A DNA stretch of 64,000 nucleotides from Charina bottae (GCA_023362775.1 JALMGJ010000002.1:57134914-57198913); one strand, 5' to 3'. Shown: positions 44,379-56,584, counted from the first letter of the stretch. Numbers and translations: made by a program. The notes: generated by a model not told the origin, from the sequence alone.

Positions 44379-44662
44379 CTGTATGGAGAAAGCTGATCCT
44401 GCTGTAATATATGGTGGTGCATCTCCACCTGCTTAAGGGGAAGAAGGGTTGCTTATATCAACTGGAAATTCATCTTCAGTTCCAGATTTTGTGGAAATGC
44501 ATTTGAGAAAGGTTAGTGTTGTTGCTCCCCATTTCACCATTTACAAAAGTCAGTCAAACCCATTTCAAACATTTACCAAATCTAAGTGAGACTGAGAGCC
44601 CTGATTACTTCCTGTGTTCAGGACCCCTGATTGCACTGATTCTTGTAATTGCATTAATCTAA

Positions 44663-44893
44663 ATATATTTATTAATTTGCTTGCTAAGATTTATATCCTG
44701 CCTTTTGTACAAGAGCTCAAGGCAGCATATACAGCATTTCTTCTTTTCCCCCTACAACAGCAGGTTTAGGAGATAGGTCGGGCTGAGAGAGAGTGACTGG
44801 TTCAAAGTCACCTTCTGTGGCTGAGGGTGGATAGAACCTGGATCGCCCCACTCCTAGCCCAACACTTAACTACTACACCACATTGCTTCTCAC
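44663..44893 (-). repeat. tRNA-derived CORE SINE, diverged
   Basis: On the minus strand the order is a tRNA-like head (a GTGTAGTAGTTAAGTG-like A box region), a CORE segment with AGTCACTCTCTCTCAGCC, and a tail with CAGGATATAAATC. It is older than the copies at 51.9 and 54.8 kb. Confidence 0.55.
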
Positions 44894-47564
44894 TGAAGAT
44901 CATTCAATGGCCTGTTAGAACCAGTGAATGGAGCAGAGCTTAATGTTGTGTAAACTCGTGCACAGAAAAAGGAATATTGTTTAAAAACACAGCCTGTGAG
45001 CACGTTAAGAGAGGTTCAGGTTCTTATTCTTACACTTTTAGCCCACCCAAGCATAAAGAAACACACGCTTAGACATTGCAGGTACAAAGAGTAAGTACAA
45101 AAGAGTTCTTACATTTATTTTGTCCAGGCATTTCAGTAGAAAATTGGTTTCAGTTCTTCTTTCTGTTCCCTAAACTGTATACCTCTGGCCCTGTTTGCTG
45201 CCAGAGGCTGCATGGAGAAAGGGGCTTGAGGCCTAGCACATGGCCTCTCCATGGAGAGGAGCAGCCACATGCTGCTTCATCCTCGATGGTGGAAGAATCA
45301 GAGAGAGAGAAGAGGAAGTGGGAGGGGCAACAAGCAGCTTCCTCTAGCACAGAGTTTGCCTCCTAGAGCAATCACCCATATGCTAATGAGGCATGCTTGA
45401 TTTGCTGGATTCCAACACTCACTTTCCTGACAAATACATGCATTCTGAGAAGTCAAACCTGTCACCTTTCAGGGTTTGAATCAATGGCAGTCTGATGCAT
45501 GTTTATGCAAAAGAAAGTCTCAGTAAATTCATCAGGGCTTATTCTCAGAAAAGCGTTTAGAAGATTGCAGTTTTTAAATCCTGTGTAAGAATGAAAATAT
45601 TTTGTATTAGCTAATTGCCTATACACATGGGATTTTTTTAACATAGCTGAATTTGCCTGTATAAAGTGTGTCTTAAATTTGTTTTATGTATACTTTCTGC
45701 CAACCTGTCCCACCAACAATGAACAGATCAGAGACAGGGAGGCTGGGTTAGCCTGTTCATGCTGTGTACATCTTAACCATACTTAAGTTTGTCAGATGTG
45801 AGGAGAGGACTTTTTGGTGCAGTAAAACCGGTGAATTGGACAGAAGTATGTGTGGTCTTGAGGTATGACCTTGAGCAGTATGAAACACAAGGGATGTGTG
45901 GAAGTGTGCATCCAGCTCTCCCTTTTTGGGGCCCTGTGTTTCATGAGTGTAAATGAGCATGATCTTAGAAGAAGACCCATTATTGTTTTTAATAGATGTG
46001 TGTATGAATAGCAGGATTGGTTGACATGATACAGCCCATATGAACATTACACAGCCAATGGGGTCTAATGAACTTTTGATTTGGATCTAAGCATCATCTC
46101 ATTGTGGGGGTTTTTGGCGGGTGGGGTGGAGAAGAAAGAACAGCACTGCATTGGGTGGAGATAAGATGATTTAAACAAATGCAAATACATACACACAAGA
46201 ACTCAGCACTTGGTGCTGAAAACATTTTTTCCCCAAAATATGTAAGCAAATACCAGCATAGTAAAGCCTCTTTTGATTAACCCTTAAAATGTGAAAATAA
46301 ACTTGAGGAAAGAAATGATTAAAGATAGACATTTGGAGATACAGTTCTTCACTCAGCAGTTCTTATTCTGGTACTTTCCATTTTTGGATATTTATGTGTC
46401 TGTTATGATTCTGTGGGACTGTAAATATTGCTGTTATCAGTTACTTCCACCCTGTCCTTATTTACATACCAACTGAAAGGTATTGAAGCTATATTTTATG
46501 AAGTTCTTTTATTTAAGAATTCCCTTTCTTTTCTGTTCAGCCAGCTTAAAAATAACACACTTTATTCTCTCGTGACCTTGTAATATTGTTCTTTGATTTG
46601 CTTCTACATATCATCCTGACACAGAATGGAAGTCTTGAAAATGTTTCTCATAACATATTTTTACTCTACACAAAGGTAGACTTACTCTCTAGTGAAGCCC
46701 AAGAAAGAAGCATAAAAATACCAGAATGAAGTTGGGCTGTAATAGAAGGCCCTTGAATCAGAAAGGCATATTCCCTATGGGCCACTTCATTGTTTTAAAA
46801 TATATGAAAACTTCCTAATGTTTAAAAACCTGCTTTGACTGAATAGTACTGGATTTCCAAGTACTATACATCATCTGCAATGCCAAAACATTAATTTTAA
46901 AAAAATAATAAAAATATTAATATTATAATTCAAAGTTTATTTATTTATTTATTTATGTATACCCAGCTTTCTATCAGTGTGTGGGGGCATATTGCAAGGT
47001 ATTTTCATAACCCCCTTTCTTGGCCTGGGCTCAAGACAAGTTTATCTCATGGTTCCTGCTGTCCTTTGAGGCCATTCTCTATACTCTTTATGTTGGTAGA
47101 TGCAAGACAGTCAACTCTGAGAAATGGTCACTGACTGGATAGCAAATGACTTTGAATATGGCTAAACACGAAGTTAAAGTTCATGAGATAGCAGTGTAGT
47201 CTATGAGAGAGGATTTTGGCCCCACCCAGTGACTGAATTCAGCTGTTCCATTCAACAGCAGAAGACTCCTTTGATTGACTTACATAAAGTGGTAATAGCA
47301 TCTGGGGAATGCAGGTGAAATTTGGACTAAATTGATCCATCTTTGGGTCTAACCCTCACATCAAAGTCACCCCCTAGTATGATATGTGTGTTGGATTATT
47401 AGGAACTGAGGTTCTTCGGGTATCCTGCTAATTTGTCCCATGCTTCCTTAGAGAAAGAAAGGAGTCCTTCTTTGTAAGGAAAGAAGGTAGCCATTGATCA
47501 GCAGCAGGCATTGGACCTCCAATAGACATTTGCAGGGCCATAAAATAGGTTGTCTATCATTTCC
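44894..47564. other. No gene recognised
   Basis: Only short motif-free frames. A TTTA run near 46940-46965 may be the tail of a further SINE/LINE relic. Confidence 0.4.
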
Positions 47565-47661
47565 GCCCAGGGTCCCTCCTTGTGGGGGAGATGGGTGGTG
47601 ATATAAATGTGATGAATGAATGAATGAATGAATGAATGAATGAATGAATGAATGAATGAAT
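47565..47661 (+). repeat. L2-type 3' tail with (GAAT)n
   Basis: CCGCCCAGGGTCCCTCC, then GGGGGAGATGGGTGGTGATA, then about 12 GAAT units (47612-47661). The order is the usual L2 3' end with a tail-derived microsatellite. Confidence 0.65.
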
Positions 47662-47954
47662 TTCTTTTAGTGGAATCTTTTAGTTGGTTTTAGTCACTAT
47701 GCTCAATCCCCCACAGGTTTCTTACTATGTTTGCATAATTTATAAACTTCTTTTCCTACCAGGTCCCTTTTGCTTATATATGCAAGCCAGAATTGCTCCA
47801 TACCTGTCTTAATTATTAGGGCTTAGCTAGCCCTGCCCTTAGCTACTCTTCCAGTTGTGGAGTATGGAGAAACTAAGGTGTGATATTTTCCTCTCCTGAG
47901 CCTGAGTTCTAGCCTCACCAACTTTAGCTACCTTGGTGACTAGTTGGCATTTTT

Positions 47955-49366
47955 CAGACTTTAAAGTGCTGTACTCAATATGCCAACAAATTTGGAAAAC
48001 TCAAAAGTGACCACAGGATTGGAAAAGGTCAGTTTACGTTCCAATTCCAAAGAAGGGCAATGCCAAAGAATACTCAAACTACTGTACAATTGTGCTCATT
48101 TCACATGCTAGCAAGGTTATGCTCAAAATCCTACAAGCTAGGCTTCAGCAGTATGTGAACCAAGAACTACCAGAAGTGCAAGCTGGGTTTAGAAGAGGCA
48201 GAGGAACTAGAGATCAGACTGCCAACATTCGCTGGATCATGGAAAAAGCAAGAGAGTTCCAGAAAAACATCTACTTCTGCTTCATTGACTATGCTAAAGC
48301 CTTTGATTGTGTGGATCACAACAAACTGTGGCAAATTCTTAAAGAGATGGGAGTACCAGACCACTTTACCTGTCTCCTGAGAAACCTGTATGCGGGTCAA
48401 GAAGCAACAGTTAGAACCGGACATGGAACAACCAACCGGTTCAAAATTGGGAAAAGAGTATGACAAGGCTGTATATTATCACCCTGCTTATTTAACTTAT
48501 ATGCAGAGTACATCATGAGAAATGTCGGGCTGGATGAATCACAAGCCGGAGTTAAGATTGCCAGTAGAAATATTAAAAACGTCAGATATGCAGACAATAC
48601 CACCCTAATGGCAGAAAGTGAAGAGGAACTAAAGAGCCTCTTGATGAGGGTGAAAGAGGAGAGAGCAAAAGCTGGCTTGAAACTCAGCATTAAAAAAACT
48701 CAGATCATGGCATCTGGTCCCATCACTTCCTGGCAAATAGAAGGGGAAGAAATGGAAGCAGTGACAGATTTTATTTTCTTGGGCTCCAAGATCACCGCAG
48801 ACGGTGACTGCAGCCATGAAATTAAAAGACGCTTGCTCCTTGGGAGGAAAGCTATGGCACACCTAGACAGCATATTAAAAAGCAGAGACATCACTTTGAT
48901 GACAAAGGTCTGTATAATTAAAGCTATGGTTTTCCCAGTAGCCAATGTATGGCTGTGACTGTTGGACCATAAGGAAGGCTGAGAGCCGAAGAATTGATGC
49001 TTTCGAGCTGTGGTGCTGGAGAAGACTCTTAAGAGTCCCTTGGACTGCAAGGAGGTCAAACCAGTCAATCCTAAAGGAAATCAACCCTGATTGCTCATTG
49101 GAAGGACAGATACTGAAGCTGAAGCTCAAATACTTTGGCCACCTAATGCGAAGAGAGGACTCACTGGAAAAGACCCTGATGCTGGGAAAGACTGAAGGCC
49201 TAAGGAGAAGTGGACGGCAGAGGATGAGATGGTTGGATAGCATCACCAATGTGATGAACATGAATTTGAATAAACTCCGGGAGACAGTGGAGGACAGGAA
49301 GGCCTGGCATGCTATGGTCCATGAGGTCACGAAGAGTCGGACACGACTAAACGACTGAACAACAAC
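47955..49366 (+). mobile_element. 5'-truncated BovB copy
   Basis: The copy starts inside the RT region (LYSICQQIWK) and runs to the BovB 3' end. It contains SHASKVMLKILQARLQQYVN, the fingers/palm part lost from the 7.7-10.9 kb copy. Damage includes a TGA at 48461-48463 where relatives have Arg (KRV*QGC). The active site YADD is changed to YADN (tatgcagacaat near 48587-48598), and a frameshift falls near 48945. The post-RT part (CWRRLLRVPWTARRSNQ to the end) is open. No clear target-site duplication was found. Confidence 0.85.
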
Positions 49367-50803
49367 AAAAACCATTGCCTCTGTACTGAGCTGATGCTGG
49401 GACTTAGCTTCTTTGTTTTGCTTCAGTTTTTCCCCCGAATAAAACAAAATGTGCTCAATAACATGCAAAGAAATAACACAAAGCATAGTCTATAGTTTGA
49501 AGATCCTGTTTTTCCTGACATGGTTGTTTGCCATGAATTCAACACGCCACACTGATCTTTTGATACAAGCACCTCTAGTAATAATGTCTTCAGTTTGAAG
49601 AATGCTTTGGTAATGAAATGTGAGTTTTCCATCTTGAAATATTTATGATTTATAGAATGAGAGCCAATGAACAGCAAGTGCATCTAGGAACATATGGAGC
49701 TAGCTTAAAAAGCCCAATTAAAGCCTGCCTACACTACTGATACATGGATTCTAGGCTAGCCATCAAAGCTGGACCACCCCCTCCCTCACAGAGCTTCACT
49801 ACAGACAATGCTATAATTTATGGCTCTCAAATCTCACCTGAACACACAAAGATTGGTCAGATAATGTAAGCTTCATCATCCCTCCTAGGTGTTCATCCAG
49901 ATCTGCAGACTCTTGCATATTGATCTTTCCTGATTGTACATTCAGCAGCAACCTTGAAAGGGTAGGTTCATACATGGATGTTTCTAGCATGTGATGACCT
50001 GAATACATCAGACTTTCCAACCTTCATATTAAACCTGCAAAATTCAAGGTGGAAACTATTGAAGCAAAGTTAGTGTGTGTGTGTGTATGCACACATACAT
50101 GAATATATACATATTCATGTATACTGTTCCTATATGTGCCTTGAGATGACTCCAGCTCCCATAAGTCAAACTCAAACATGGTATTGTGGAAATTATCATT
50201 CAAAAAATTTGGAGGCCATCAGGTTGATTGTTCCTCATGTAGACCTATTTATATTTGTTCATACATAGATTAGACTGAAGTCAGTTAGAGTTACTTCCAA
50301 TAGCCCATCTTTAGCATAAGTCTCTTTCTCTCCTTCTACTTCCTGCCTTTATGCTGTCACAGCACAAGGAATCATGAGGTGGATGGGCAGTGAACATAGG
50401 CATAATTGTGATTAGTTGTTTTTTTTTTAACAGGGAGATATTTCTATTCATCAGAGAAACATTTTATGGTCATAACTCACTGGCACAGTAAGAGTAAGCA
50501 TGTGGACAGTCTAGGTCTCAATTTAATGAAAAGACCTCAGTTGGCAGGATGGAGAGCAATCTCTGCTTGAAATTTAGGAGACCCCCTACCTTTTGGAATA
50601 GGGGACTAAAAGGCCTAGTAATCTGACTCAGTAGAAAACAGCTATATCAGTTTATTTCTCCAAAGATAAATAAAATAAGCAAATAAGTCTCTGCAGCTAT
50701 GCCTAAAGTACACACACACACCAGAAAAAAGTATTGAACTCTTCCAATAGTTTTCCAATTAAGAGAAGTAAAGTAATTGCTATTTTCTAATGAAAGATCA
50801 GGT
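49367..50803. other. No gene recognised
   Basis: Motif-free sequence with a short TG run at 50073-50086. Confidence 0.45.
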
Positions 50804-50817
50804 TAGTGTTAAGTTTG

Positions 50818-50865
50818 AAATGTCTGCAAGAAAACAACAAGGCTCAGAGAGCACCATGGACTCCG
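50818..50865 (+). mobile_element. 48-bp Penelope-like 3' fragment with 14-bp TSD
   Basis: TAGTGTTAAGTTTG at 50804-50817 and 50866-50879 flanks 48 bases. They match the 3' end of the PLE at 11.3 kb: AAATGTCTGCAAGAAAACAA, then a CAAGGCTCAGAGAGCACCA block. The copy begins inside the 3' half of the hammerhead-like motif, at the GAAA core, and keeps the segment after the predicted cleavage site. Confidence 0.88.
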
Positions 50866-51384
50866 TAGTGTTAAGTTTGTTAAAACCACTTGGTGGGTAT
50901 TTGGGCTAACACTACTGCAAATTCAAGTGGCTATCCTTACTATTTGAACAACTGTGCAAGCAGAACTTCACAGATGCTTGATCCTATTAGCTATAATCAC
51001 TCTAGTTCCTTTGCTGGTATGTGGTCCCATTCTGGGTAGAAATAAAATAAAGGCACAATTCGTTTAACATCATTTTCAGAGGCAGTCAGTTCTAATAGAG
51101 AATTTTTATCTAGTTTATGTTGTGAATGAACTGTGAGTCCTGCAAAGTAATGACTATCTACATAGTAAGCAGTGCAAATTCTAGACAGCCTAATTGGACT
51201 TTTATCAACTGGATTCTAATTTACATTCCTTTTTTTTTTTGCAGGCATTGAACTGAACATCTTGATTCTTTTGTTAAGATTTAATAATGTTTAGATGAAA
51301 CAAGAGCTTACAATGGCATAATCAGTCATGTTAGTTGTACCATAATAAAACAAGGGCAGTTCAGAGGAATTTTGCTACCTGTTG

Positions 51385-51622
51385 AAGGTGGGTTTTCTGA
51401 CCTTTGAGTCAGTCTTGACTCCTGGTGACTGCCTGGACAAATCCCTGCAGTTTACTTGGCAAGATTTCAGAAGTCGTTTTCCATTGCCTCCTTCCAAGGG
51501 CTGAGAGAGAGAGACTGGCCCAAGGTCACCCAGCTGGCTTTCTGCCTAAGGTGGGACTAGAAATCACAGTCTCCCGGTTTCTAGCCTTGTGCCTTAACCA
51601 CTATACCAAACTGGCTCTCATG
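51385..51622 (-). repeat. tRNA-derived SINE with BovB-like tail
   Basis: On the minus strand the head reads GAGAGCCAGTTTGGTATAGT, then a GGTTAAGG box and a GATTTCTAGTCCC B-box-like stretch. The CORE GCTGGGTGACCTTGGGCCAG follows. The tail, CAGTCACCAGGAGTCAAGAC, then GACTCAAAGGTC, resembles the BovB 3' end. That pairing suggests mobilisation by BovB, as described for Sauria-type SINEs. Confidence 0.7.
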
Positions 51623-51894
51623 CACACTGTAAGAGAGAGGATTCAAGGGCATTTTTCATGTCTTATCAAAAAAGATGCCTAAACCTAAAGTATATTACTA
51701 TTAAACTGAGCAACTTAACACACACACACACTCACACTTTACCTCCCCCCCAGTCCCAAATTGAGACTCTTATAATGAATCATCGAAAAGCAGAAGGCCT
51801 TGATTTTCCAATGCCACACAAAAAGATGAGGAATCTGCAATAAAGCAGGTCTTGAATGTACATCTTGTTGAGTTGTTTACATTTAATTGTACTG

Positions 51895-52145
51895 CCATTT
51901 ATTTATTTTTATTTAATTTTTATCCCGCCTTTATTATTTTTATAAATAACTCAAGGCGGGGAACATACCTAATACTCCTTCCTCCTCCTGTTTTCCCCAC
52001 AACAACCACCCTGTGAGGTGAGTTGGGCTGAGAGAGTGAGTGGCCCAAGGTCACCCAGCCGGCTTTCATACCTAAGGCGGGACTAGAACTCTCAGGCTCC
52101 TGGTTTCTAGCCCAGCACCTTAACCACTAGAGCAAACTGGCTCTC
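51895..52145 (-). repeat. tRNA-derived CORE SINE
   Basis: Minus-strand order: GAGAGCCAGTTTGCTCTAGT (tRNA-like head), GTTCTAGTCCCGCC (B-box-like), GCTGGGTGACCTTGGGCC (CORE), a CACCTCACAGGGTGGTTGTT body, and a tail GGCGGGATAAAAATTAAAT with TTTA repeats. It shares the head with the 51.4-kb SINE but has an L2-like tail. Confidence 0.75.
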
Positions 52146-53027
52146 AGTGCTTTATTGTGCTCGGGTCATTGCTGTCATTGTAATTTCTTATTTTTCATGA
52201 GGCTTGATTTTATTTGCTTCATTAAAAAATATTTAGAGTGGTGCCTTTGAATTAATCTAGTCTTCACTAAACACCACTTCACTCTTGTTGTTCCGTCACC
52301 CATGTTTTCAATGTTTAATTGAAGTCTAAAGGTGCCTTTCTTTGACCGTCTTATTTACTCAGCTGCTAATTTTATTACTCCCTTTTAGTGTCTTGGGATA
52401 TACTGCATGAAGGGCATGGCAGAAGTATGATTTTGATTATTTACCAATTTGCATAATCTCCCATAATGCAAATCAGTAACATTTTGACTGAGGATAATGG
52501 ATGTTAAACACACTATGGAAGGCTGATTTTTTTTTTAATTGGTTGTAAAAATAATTTACAGTCGGATAAAAATTAAAGCAGGAATGTTGCCCCCCCCCCC
52601 CATGATTAACTTAGCTTATTGTCTTTCAGAAGGCTACAGTGAAGAACAAAAATGGGGAATAATGTGTGCTCTGTCTCTAAAGAGATTTGACTGCAAGAGC
52701 AGAAAGATTATTTTAGAAAGAAAATTGTGTGCATTTGTGCATAATCCCTCTTTCATATACAGGTCTGCTTTCACACATCACCTAATAAGAGAATGGGCAA
52801 TCATTTTCCCCCCAAGATCACATACAGTGATAGTCAGAAGCCATATATATGGAATGGCAAACACATTGAGGCAACTGAATGTCCTCCTGTCTCCCCTGTC
52901 CAACACATTTACACAATCCTGCATACATACACACACTTCTGCATGCACACACACATATACCTCAACATGCTAACCCCTCTGCATAAGACACACTCAGCTT
53001 CTAGTGACAATAGGTTTATATCAGTGT
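52146..53027. other. No gene recognised; AT-rich possible regulatory DNA
   Basis: No coding motif. Includes an inverted octamer pair (52447-52473) and a C run near 52591-52601. Confidence 0.4.
52447..52473. promoter_or_regulatory. Inverted pair of POU-type octamers
   Basis: ATTTGCAT at 52447-52454 and ATGCAAAT at 52466-52473 are exact octamer-factor sites facing each other across 11 bases. Whether they are used is unknown. Confidence 0.35.
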
Positions 53028-53096
53028 TTCTCAACCTCAGCAGCTTTAAGATGTGTGGACTTCAACTCCCAGAATTCCCCAGCCAGCTTCCTGCTG
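53028..53096 (+). repeat. Half copy of a palindromic hAT MITE
   Basis: CAGTGTTTCTCAACCTCAGC, then a GACTTCAACTCCCAGAATTC block and CCCAGCCAGC. The same order is seen at 60687-60752. The opposite arm is missing. Confidence 0.6.
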
Positions 53097-54095
53097 CCAA
53101 GAATAGGGTTACAACTTCCCAGCTGAGTTGGAGGGCAATAGGCTGAGGCCCCACACACAGTGGGGGGGGGGGTCTTTTTTTATCCTGGGGCAAAAAACTG
53201 CTCAAAACTGATCTACTGTACAGGGAATAAAGTTGTAGTTCGGAAAGCACACTGAAAAAAGCCTGATTTTGTCTTCCTGTATAAACATTACAGAGATATG
53301 TTTAAGACTAATAGAGTTGTCTTTCTTAGTAGCAATTGGTTTGATACAGTAATTTAACCGGTACCACTAGAAAAATGGCACCTTGCCATCTTTAAGCTGC
53401 CACATAAAGTGATGATTTGTATGTGTGGATAGGTCATTACAGATATACCATCATAGACAGAATGCTCATATAGTCATATGTCTTATATAATACTTTTTCC
53501 CCATTAAGTTAAACTACTGTACAATCAATCATCAGTCATCAAACATACACAACTGAAGTGATACGCAGTCATGTGTGCACCTCAGTATTAACCAATTTAT
53601 TTTGCAGAGCAACAATGGATAAACAGTAATGGAAGAGGGGGCTTTTTATTCCTTACTGCAAGATTACTAAGAGAAAAATTGTTTATAATCCATCTCACTG
53701 ATTATATAGTTATTCTGGGAATATTTAAGAATTTGAAAGTGTCATTTGGGATTAGCAACAATATCTGATATCTGATAGGTAAACAAAATTGTTGAAGAAT
53801 ATTTAATGTAGAAGTCAGATATTTTCCAAACTCTATCTTGATATTTGAAACTATAGTTTCATGCTTCACTGTTACTGGAGAATTTCAATAAATCATCCTA
53901 AAAGTAGTGTCACATATTTTATTATTAATCATGAAACATCACATTTGGGAACAATATAGCATGAAATAAGCAATTGTTTATTGTGGCACAAAAATAAAAA
54001 CTAGACCATTGACTGACTATGTGCTGTCATCTTGTCAGTTTGGGTGTTATTTAATATGTTAAGCACTGTCCAACAGCTGCTGGGAATCTAAATAC
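53097..54095. other. No gene recognised
   Basis: Motif-free, with a G run at about 53161-53172. Confidence 0.45.
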
Positions 54096-54108
54096 TGTAG
54101 ATGTAAAT

Positions 54109-54309
54109 TTGTTGTTTATTCGTTCAGTCGTTTCCGACTCTTCGTGACTTCATGGACCAGTCCACGCCAGAGCTTTCTGTCGGCCGTCACCATCCCCAGC
54201 TCCCCAATGGTTGAGTCTGTCACCTCCAGAATATCATCCATCCATCTTGCCCTTGGTCGGCCCCTCTTCCTTTTGCCTTCCACTTTTCCTAGCATCAGCT
54301 TCTTCTCCA
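54109..54309 (-). mobile_element. 5'-truncated BovB 3' end with 13-bp TSD
   Basis: TGTAGATGTAAAT at 54096-54108 and 54310-54322 flanks 201 bases. The minus strand reads KKLMLGKVEGKRKRGRPRAR, WMDDILEVTDST and LWRGLVHEVTKSRKRLNE without interruption. It is close to the 10.7-kb BovB copy in sequence, which suggests recent activity of that subfamily. Confidence 0.92.
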
Positions 54310-54737
54310 TGTAGATGTAAATACAAAACAATAATATAAGAAAGTAAAAAAAAAATTAAAAAGTTATCACATCCAGAGTGAGTGTCAATGCACTGCACAT
54401 ACTGTATCTCTGAGTTGATGGAATGTGGGCAACAATATGACTCTAGATTCAGGCTTGCATAAAATAGTGAAAGCATCCTCAGAGTAAAACTGTGCTTTGG
54501 CTGCACTTGTGGTTAAAATAGGCCCAAACTGACCGGTACTGTCCTTACTATTATCAGGGAATGCCGCAGGACAAAGGCTGGTAATCTAGCCTACACATTT
54601 CCTATATTATTATTAAGAGTATGATGTGAAAGCCTTGATTGAAGAAAGCCACAATGGGCAATAGAGGTCAATATCTATGAGCACTTCTGGTGGAGACCAT
54701 GGTATATGGGAGTTTCCAATTTGGAAGGTTAGAGGAG

Positions 54738-54905
54738 TAAATTTTTATTTTATTTTATTTCTTTATTTACTTTAGTTTTCTTTTCTCCTACATTTATTAT
54801 TTTAATAAATAACTCAAGGTAGCGAACATACCTAATACTCCTTCCTCCTCCTATTTTCCCCACAACAACAATCCTGTGAGGTGAGTTGGGCTGAGAGAGA
54901 GTGAA
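54738..54905 (-). repeat. CORE SINE 3' half
   Basis: Matches the body and tail of the SINE at 51.9 kb (ACATACCTAATACTCCTTCC, CAACAATCCTGTGAGGTGAG). It stops at AGAGAGAGTGAATGCTG, so the tRNA-like head is missing. Confidence 0.65.
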
Positions 54906-55339
54906 TGCTGAAAGGCATGAATTAATGAATGAAAATAAAATAAAAATGTGTTTGCTATATATCTGAAACTAAGAAAAGGGGAAATGATGTAGATCTCAGT
55001 GAAGGTAGTTTGATCTTAGGGAGTAGAATTAATGAGTACAAGCAGAGAAGTGAAGATGTACATTTAATTATTAATGAAAGTGCTATGTATGTCAGTACAA
55101 ATTGGTGTCATCTAAATTGCTGTGAATGTATGAAGCATTATGTTGGAGTGCACCTTGTGCTCTAGTGAATAGTGGCAATGGAATAAAGAGATATGAGTTT
55201 CTGCACGAATGTGATCTGGGGGAAAATTATATTGCTAGGTGACATGAATGGGTGCAAACAAGGTAAGAGAGTGCAGAACAAATTGGTGGGTCATTCAAAC
55301 ATCAAGGAATGAATGAGAAGGGTGATTATTTGATAAGTA
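54906..55339. other. No gene recognised
   Basis: Motif-free AT-rich sequence. Confidence 0.4.
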
Positions 55340-55705
55340 TCCACTTAGAAGAAGGGCTACAAAATCTGGATATGTTTGGCCTACAGAAATAAAAGCTCAG
55401 GAGAGATATCAGGGCAGTCTTCAAATATCTGAAGGGCTGTCACACAAAAGAGGTAGTGAATTTCATTGTCCCAGAACCAGTGGGTTGAAACTACAGGAAA
55501 GCTAAATTTAGTTTCAGCTAAATAGCAGGAGAAATTTCCTGACTGTACAAGCTGTCAGCCAATGGAACAGGCTGCCACATGAAGTGGTGAGTTCACCTTT
55601 GCTAGAGATCTTCCAATGGAAGTGAAATGGAAGTGGATGGACATCTGTCACTAAGTATCTGCTTGATGACCTCTAAGATTACTTTCACCTCTTTGACTCT
55701 ATGAG
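55340..55705 (+). repeat. CR1-like LINE 3' end
   Basis: Degraded frames give the final CR1 pattern (an ILRKFLTV-like stretch, QPMEQAAT, then EIFQWK). The DNA ends in GACCTCTAAGATTACTTTCA, then CCTCTTTGACTCTATG, the CR1 3' octamer region. Confidence 0.65.
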
Positions 55706-55854
55706 AAAAAGGTCTGTTTCCAGTATATGGCTTAAGCATAAGTCCATTCATAGGCACACACGGTAAAGCTATGAATATAACTCTAAAAGCATGATTGATC
55801 TGATTGTTAATTATGAAAGATACCAAAACATACAGGGTGAGGACAAATAATGTG

Positions 55855-55920
55855 GGAGGGATCAAATAATGGGGTAGTTGGGCGGTCATATAAATTTAAA
55901 TAATAAATAAATAAAAATTA
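55855..55920 (+). repeat. L2-type 3' tail
   Basis: TAGTTGGGCGGTCATATAAA followed by AATAATAAATAAATAAA, the common L2 ending. Confidence 0.6.
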
Positions 55921-56437
55921 TTAGATAGAGTCAAAGGCAGATCTTGGGAGAAAATGGACATGGAATTAAAAAAGAAAATAAGCGTAAGGCTTTCCTCCCT
56001 GCATCATAGTGCCCTGATGGGTCCCCATACCCTCAATTACAAAAGGAATGTCTTGGGCGATGCAAGAGATTCAGATTGGTTAGCAGCAGAAATACAGAAC
56101 CTGAAAGTTGTTGCTCTTCAATATGTTATTGAAAAATGTATGAATGTAGAAGGCAAGTTAATTGTATGTTTGTTGAGTTAGGTAATGTAGGTGAGTGTGT
56201 TTTCCTGTACATGCAGAGTATCAGAAAGCAATTAGCATTAGAGACCAATAAATGATGCCAGTCATTTGTAGTAAATCAGTTGCAGTTGTATTAGTTACTC
56301 ATTCAAACAGATACTATTTACAGTTCTCTTCCAGATCCCTGGAAGTGTTACAAATCCACATACCAGAAAGGAGAAGTAGTAAGCAAGCAGGAGTAGAAGA
56401 AAGCAGGTGTTGAAGCAGAAGAAGGAAGGGCAGGTCA

Positions 56438-56464
56438 GGCAGGCAGGCAGGCAGGCAGGCAGGC
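56438..56464. repeat. (GGCA)n microsatellite
   Basis: About six tandem GGCA units. Confidence 0.9.
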
Positions 56465-56584
56465 TCTTTTATACTCTTCAGCCTGGATCACGTGCTGCCT
56501 GACCTTTTAAAGTCTGCAGGTGCTTACCCAATAAGGCTTTATTGCTGTGAATTACTCCTCAAAGAATAATACACCAACAGATAA

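Noticed and set aside
52539..53146. Overlapping plus-strand frames near 52.8 kb
   Set aside because: The second part translates a CA/AC-rich stretch and a hAT MITE arm, so it is not a gene.
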